A DNA stretch of 64,000 nt from Nonomuraea spiralis (lineage in GTDB: Bacteria > Actinomycetota > Actinomycetes > Streptosporangiales > Streptosporangiaceae), in assembly GCF_014648435.1 (NCBI RefSeq), contig NZ_BMRC01000008.1, forward strand, positions 372,001 through 436,000. The letters are read 5' to 3'. This document shows, one piece after another, positions 60,749-64,000 of this stretch. The translations under genes and the position numbers were made by a program. The notes under the pieces are model-generated. The model was not told where the DNA came from and made no database searches. It was given only the letters and a program-made list of their open reading frames with translations. Positions within the stretch are counted from its first letter, which is position 1. Each line of letters begins with the position of its first letter.

Positions 60749-61255
60749 CCCCGCCCGCAGGATCCGGAAGACGGGGTGGCGGGACGCGATCCGGCCGAAC
60801 CGCTCCAGGGGCGCCTTCGGCCCGAGTCCGAGATGGGGACGCGCGCCGGGCGCGACGGCGACGTAGCGGCGCAGGATCTCGGCACGGCGCCCGGCCGGGA
60901 CCTCGTCGAGCAGGACCGGGACCTCCCGCCCGCGACGGGAGAGCACGGCCCGGCCGCCCGCGGCGCGCACGTTCCGCACCCAGTTCGCGTCGGGCCCCAG
61001 CATGGACACCAGGAACTCGGCCCCTTCGTACCGGGCGATCGCGACGGGCACCGACGTGAGGCTCCCGCTACGACGTCCCACCACCTTGAGCACCGCGCCA
61101 GGACGCGGTGACAACCAGCGGGTCCCGTACGTCAGCGCGTCGAGCCGGTTCATCGCCCGCATGAGCGCGTTGGGCCTTCCACCCCGGTACATCAGGCGTT
61201 TGAGCGCCGCGAGCCCGCCCAGGACGGCACGCCCGGCGCTCCGGGCCGCCGTCAT
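60734..61255 (-). CDS. Deazaflavin (F420)-dependent nitroreductase-family protein
   Basis: A 173-residue Ddn/F420-dependent oxidoreductase. The split-barrel core is VLKVVGRRSGSLTSVPVAIARYEGAEFLVSMLGPDANWVRNV, where G-R-x-S-G and the GxDxxPxW-like loop bind F420. The substrate is unknown; the family includes nitroimidazole- and quinone-reducing enzymes. It overlaps the membrane-protein gene upstream by 4 bases, indicating an operon. Confidence 0.85.
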   Translation of the reverse strand: MTAARSAGRAVLGGLAALKRLMYRGGRPNALMRAMNRLDALTYGTRWLSPRPGAVLKVVGRRSGSLTSVPVAIARYEGAEFLVSMLGPDANWVRNVRAAGGRAVLSRRGREVPVLLDEVPAGRRAEILRRYVAVAPGARPHLGLGPKAPLERFGRIASRHPVFRILRAGSGQG

Positions 61256-61680
61256 CCCGCCCTTCTCCACAGCAGCACGACCGCCACGAGCCCGGGGATC
61301 AGCGGCAGGACCTGGAGCCAGCCGAGCAGCGGCGCGAGGCCGACCTCGCCGTTGGTGTCGCGGACGGTCAGGGCCGCGACCGCGAAGCAGAGCGCGACCG
61401 CGAACAGGCCGGCCGCCGCCCAGCGGGCCCATCCCTTTCCGGCGCGGGCCGCCCCGGCGGCGCCGAGCCAGCCGAGGAGCCCGAGTGCTCCCACGACACA
61501 GAGGATCACCGTGTAGAGGGTGACGCCCTCGTCGATCTTCCCGGGCCCGAGGGCCGGGTAACCGGTGCTGAGGTGCTCGGCCAGGCCGTCCCGGCCGATG
61601 AACACGAAGAGGGTGGCGAACACCGTGAGCGCGGCGCCGCCGTACATCAGGGCGAGGGCACCCCGCGGCTTCCCTGTCAT
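61252..61680 (-). CDS. Four-helix integral membrane protein
   Basis: A 142-residue protein with four predicted helices (MYGGAALTVFATLFVFIGRD, TVILCVVGALGLLGWLGAAG, WAAAGLFAVALCFAVAAL, LPLIPGLVAVVLLWRR). No motif identifies a function. The start is followed by coupling to the deazaflavin reductase. It is divergent from a TetR gene with operators in the gap, so this pair is probably the TetR target. Confidence 0.8.
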   Translation of the reverse strand: MTGKPRGALALMYGGAALTVFATLFVFIGRDGLAEHLSTGYPALGPGKIDEGVTLYTVILCVVGALGLLGWLGAAGAARAGKGWARWAAAGLFAVALCFAVAALTVRDTNGEVGLAPLLGWLQVLPLIPGLVAVVLLWRRAG

Positions 61681-61701
61681 CGTCTGTGTCCTTCCATGAT
61701 T

Positions 61702-61746
61702 CTTACAACGTATGTTTGTCTGGCCCCACTATACTTACGAAGTAAG
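61702..61746. promoter_or_regulatory. Two TetR-type operators in a divergent gap
   Basis: CTTACAACGTATG (61702-61714) and CTTACGAAGTAAG (61734-61746) are copies of a CTTAC-N3-GTAxG palindrome, centred 32 bases apart. In addition GATTCTTAC (61698-61706) and GTAAGAATC (61742-61750) are perfect 9-base arms across the whole region. The sites lie between the TetR gene and the membrane protein gene. Confidence 0.8.
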
Positions 61747-61771
61747 AATCAGGGTTGTGAGAAAGGCCACC

Positions 61772-62425
61772 ATGTCCCCGAAGCGCACCCGCGGCCAGAA
61801 CGCCGGCCTGACCCGGCAGGGCATCCTGCGGGCGGCTCTGGCGCTGGCCGACCGCGAAGGGCTGAAGGCGCTGTCCATGCGCCGCATCGGCCAGGAGCTC
61901 GGCGTCGAGGCCATGTCCCTCTACCAGCACGTCGCCGGCAAGGACGCCCTGCTGGACGGCCTGGTCGAGGAGCTCGTCACGCAGGCCGCGCCACTGCTGG
62001 ACGAGGCCGCCTCATGGCAGGACGGCCTGCGCGAGTACGCCCACGCGCTGCTGCGCACCCTGCTCGCGCATCCGAACCTGCTGCCCCTGGTGGTCGGCCG
62101 GCCCGCGATCACTCCGCGCAACCTGCGCCTGATGGAGGACGCGCTCCACGTGCTGCGGGCCGCCGGGGTGCCGCCGGACCACGCGCTGGACATGCTCTAC
62201 GCCGTGACCGGTTTCGTCGTCGGCCACGCCGCCCTCCTGGCCGGAGGCGGCGGCGACCGGCCCGAGCAGAGCGGCCGGATGCGCGACATCCCCGAGCCCG
62301 ACCTGCTGGAGACCCCGCTCCTCGCCGAGGCCACCCGGGCCCGGCGCACCCAGCCCGCCTCCGGGACCGACCCCCGTTTCGACTTCGCGCTCGAAGCCAT
62401 GTTGCGCGGCTTCGCCACGCCGTGA
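61772..62425 (+). CDS. TetR-family regulator (TetR/AcrR C-terminal type)
   Basis: A 217-residue repressor. The N-terminal HTH is TRQGILRAALALADREGLKALSMRRIGQELGVEAMSLYQHVAGKD, followed by a TetR_C-type ligand domain. The DNA-binding helix SLYQHV matches the classical TetR group. It probably represses the divergent membrane protein and deazaflavin reductase genes and itself through the two palindromes upstream. The ligand is unknown. AAAGGCC is a weak ribosome site. Confidence 0.88.
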   Translation: MSPKRTRGQNAGLTRQGILRAALALADREGLKALSMRRIGQELGVEAMSLYQHVAGKDALLDGLVEELVTQAAPLLDEAASWQDGLREYAHALLRTLLAHPNLLPLVVGRPAITPRNLRLMEDALHVLRAAGVPPDHALDMLYAVTGFVVGHAALLAGGGGDRPEQSGRMRDIPEPDLLETPLLAEATRARRTQPASGTDPRFDFALEAMLRGFATP

Positions 62426-62428
62426 GCG

Positions 62429-64000
62429 CTAGCGGAACACGTAGCCGCTCGTGCTGGTGTATCCGGCGGCGTTCGTGGCGGTGACGGAGGTCCAGGGGCC
62501 CGGCGGGGCGTAGGGGGCCCAGGCCGACTCGGGCCGCCCGGGGCCGTACCAGCGCTGGGCGACGCGCACCTCGCGGCCGCCGGGCGAGGTGAAGCGCAGG
62601 GTGCCGCCGCGCAGGTTGTAGCCCTCGACGGCGATGCCGGGCCGCCCGTCCATCTCCTTCCGGTACGCGTTCACGATGATCGGCTGCCGCCGGCCGTTCG
62701 CGATGTCGTCGGCCAGGGAAGGACCGGCGGGGCTCGCCTGGCAGGTGAAGAAGGGGTCCCAGCCGTAGGAGATGATCTTCGCCGCGTGCCCGCCGGTCGC
62801 CATGATCTGCTGGTCCAGCCGCGCCTTGCTGGTACGCCCCCGCAACGGCAGCGGCTCGACCCGCCCGCACTCCCCGTCCACCGGGGCGGGCTCGAAGCCC
62901 TCGACGTTCACCCACAGCTCGACCCCGGCGGGCACGTTCCGGGCGGCCGCCTCGATGTAGTCCCTGGTGGGCCCGTAGTACCCGTCGGCGTTGCGCACCC
63001 GGCCGACCACCGGCACGAGCCGGGGGGCGACCATGGCCGTCCCCTCCTCGATCCCGTGGACCGGCACCTTCCCCGTGCCCCGCCCGTCCTGCACGGCGAC
63101 GGCCATGGGCGCGCCCGCCCGCGTGGCCGCGATGTCCGCCAGCCCGCCGGGCACCTGGCCGGGCGGGAACCCACGGCCCCTGCGGGCGTCGATGTAGGGG
63201 CTGACCAGGATCTTCCTGCCGGGCAGCGCGGCGGCGACCACCGCGTGCTGGGCCGCGTACAGGGCGAGGACCGGGTCGCGCGGCCCCCGGTCGCGCATGG
63301 CCAGCTCGAACGACTGGTAGACCCCGCCGAAGGCCGCCGACCCGCCGAACCGCTCCCGGTAACCGGCCAGCACCCGCGCGGTGAAGGCGTTCAGCGCGGC
63401 GGCGTGCGCGAGGTCGGGCTCCCACGGCTTGCCACGCCGTTGCGGCGCGGCGGGCAGCCCGGGGAACACCGTCATCCCGTACGCCGCCGCCTCGTCGATC
63501 AGGTTGCCCAGCCCGTCGCCGTCGGTCGAGACCAGCACGAGGTCCTGCACGCGCTCGGCGCACGACCGGGCCAGCGACACGCGGTAGAAGATCCGGCCCC
63601 CGCTCTCGATCCGCCGGTCGAGGCCCGGGCAGCGCAACACCGACGGCCCGAACTCCTCGCTGGTCACGTACGTGTAGACGTGCCGGACCCGCTTGCCCGG
63701 CACCCGCGCGCAGGGTTGCCCGTCCACCCGGCAGGCGGCGACGTCGGCCCCCATCGGCCCGGCGTCGAACCGCGGCCCGAACGTGACGAGCGTGTCGCCG
63801 CCGAGCGAGTGGATCGCCTCCACCATCCGCCGCGTCACGCACAGGGAGGCACGCGGCATGACCCAGTACCCGCTGATCGCGTACGGCGCCCCCACCCTCG
63901 TGTCCCTGGGCGGGCACCCGTCGTCACCGGCGCCGGGACCGGCCGGGACGACGACGCAGACCGCCAGGACGACCACCACGACCAGCCACCGTAATCGGCG
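62429..64000 (-). CDS. Exported TIM-barrel-like protein (DUF4434-like), truncated by the window edge
   Basis: At least 516 residues; the frame remains open to the right edge (RRLRWL then a run of V/L/A), so the true start lies beyond it. The hydrophobic start (VVVLAVCVVVPAG) is a signal peptide. The following domain resembles glycosidase-like TIM barrels (AISGYWVMPRASLCVTRRMVEAIHSLGGDTLVTFGPR, GVYQSFEL, ISPYIDAR-like LVSPYIDA, ELWVNVEGFEP). A C-terminal beta module ends TSTSGYVFR. At least eight Cys suggest disulfides. A DUF4434-like hydrolase is my best guess at moderate confidence. It ends 3 bases after the TetR stop, convergent. Confidence 0.6.
   Translation of the reverse strand, partial: RRLRWLVVVVVLAVCVVVPAGPGAGDDGCPPRDTRVGAPYAISGYWVMPRASLCVTRRMVEAIHSLGGDTLVTFGPRFDAGPMGADVAACRVDGQPCARVPGKRVRHVYTYVTSEEFGPSVLRCPGLDRRIESGGRIFYRVSLARSCAERVQDLVLVSTDGDGLGNLIDEAAAYGMTVFPGLPAAPQRRGKPWEPDLAHAAALNAFTARVLAGYRERFGGSAAFGGVYQSFELAMRDRGPRDPVLALYAAQHAVVAAALPGRKILVSPYIDARRGRGFPPGQVPGGLADIAATRAGAPMAVAVQDGRGTGKVPVHGIEEGTAMVAPRLVPVVGRVRNADGYYGPTRDYIEAAARNVPAGVELWVNVEGFEPAPVDGECGRVEPLPLRGRTSKARLDQQIMATGGHAAKIISYGWDPFFTCQASPAGPSLADDIANGRRQPIIVNAYRKEMDGRPGIAVEGYNLRGGTLRFTSPGGREVRVAQRWYGPGRPESAWAPYAPPGPWTSVTATNAAGYTSTSGYVFR

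Overview
The window is very G+C-rich, densely coded actinomycete chromosome. Supporting this are mycothiol-type DinB-fold enzymes, F420/deazaflavin oxidoreductases, a DUF574 methyltransferase, fused isobutyryl-CoA mutase, LacI-controlled sugar ABC operons without their own ATPase, an AfsR-like BTAD regulator, and iron and zinc boxes of actinobacterial type. A Streptosporangiales-like host (Nonomuraea and relatives) is my guess; the order is not proven. I saw no rRNA, tRNA, CRISPR array, integrase or transposase.

Layout. 1-9.8 kb: methyltransferase fragment, F420 oxidoreductase, Tpx peroxidase, small secreted tendamistat-like protein, a LysR/SDR divergent pair, fused mutase IcmF with a double palindromic operator, glucose dehydrogenase, and a CHAP hydrolase. 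9.9-13.5 kb: a PP2C phosphatase divergent from an operon of a winged-helix N6-adenine DNA methyltransferase with a specificity-like tail and a small soluble Ser/Thr kinase. 13.6-20 kb: a beta-glucoside uptake operon (binding protein, two permeases, GH1, LacI, phosphotransferase). 20-30 kb: SDRs, a beheaded LysR pseudogene, a LacI and atypical PfkB-kinase pair, secreted proteins, a metallopeptidase homologue with an altered active site, Zur-type L31 and a decayed MFS gene. 29.7-36.8 kb: RecQ, then a translationally coupled alkylation-repair operon (Ogt, 2OG oxygenase, Ada-like zinc domain, AlkB). 36.8-47.9 kb: amidohydrolase, methyltransferase, two MFS pumps, a large BTAD/NB-ARC regulator, MazG and a FAD oxidase. 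48-49.9 kb: an AAA ATPase plus RloB pair of abortive-infection (AbiL) type. 50.3-55.9 kb: a second LacI-controlled sugar ABC operon with GH5. 56-59.3 kb: EfeUOB iron uptake under an iron box. 59.3-64 kb: CGNR regulator, arginase-family enzyme, deazaflavin reductase, TetR, and a large exported protein running off the window.

How the parts work together. The two sugar clusters follow one plan: lipoprotein binding protein, two permeases, then an intracellular glycosidase, all joined by 4-base overlaps, with a LacI repressor and nearby palindromes. Neither has an ATPase, so a shared MsiK-like ATPase elsewhere is inferred. The repair operon combines direct alkyl transfer with oxidative dealkylation. 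EfeUOB is the standard ferrous-iron importer.

The most interesting candidates for new biology are the phosphatase / HTH-DNA-methyltransferase / kinase module (9.9-13.5 kb), which resembles a stripped-down phage-growth-limitation logic without nuclease, PglY or PglZ, and the compact ATPase-RloB pair (48-49.9 kb). Several proteins have substituted catalytic residues and may be non-catalytic derivatives. All functions are from reading the sequence; no database search was run.
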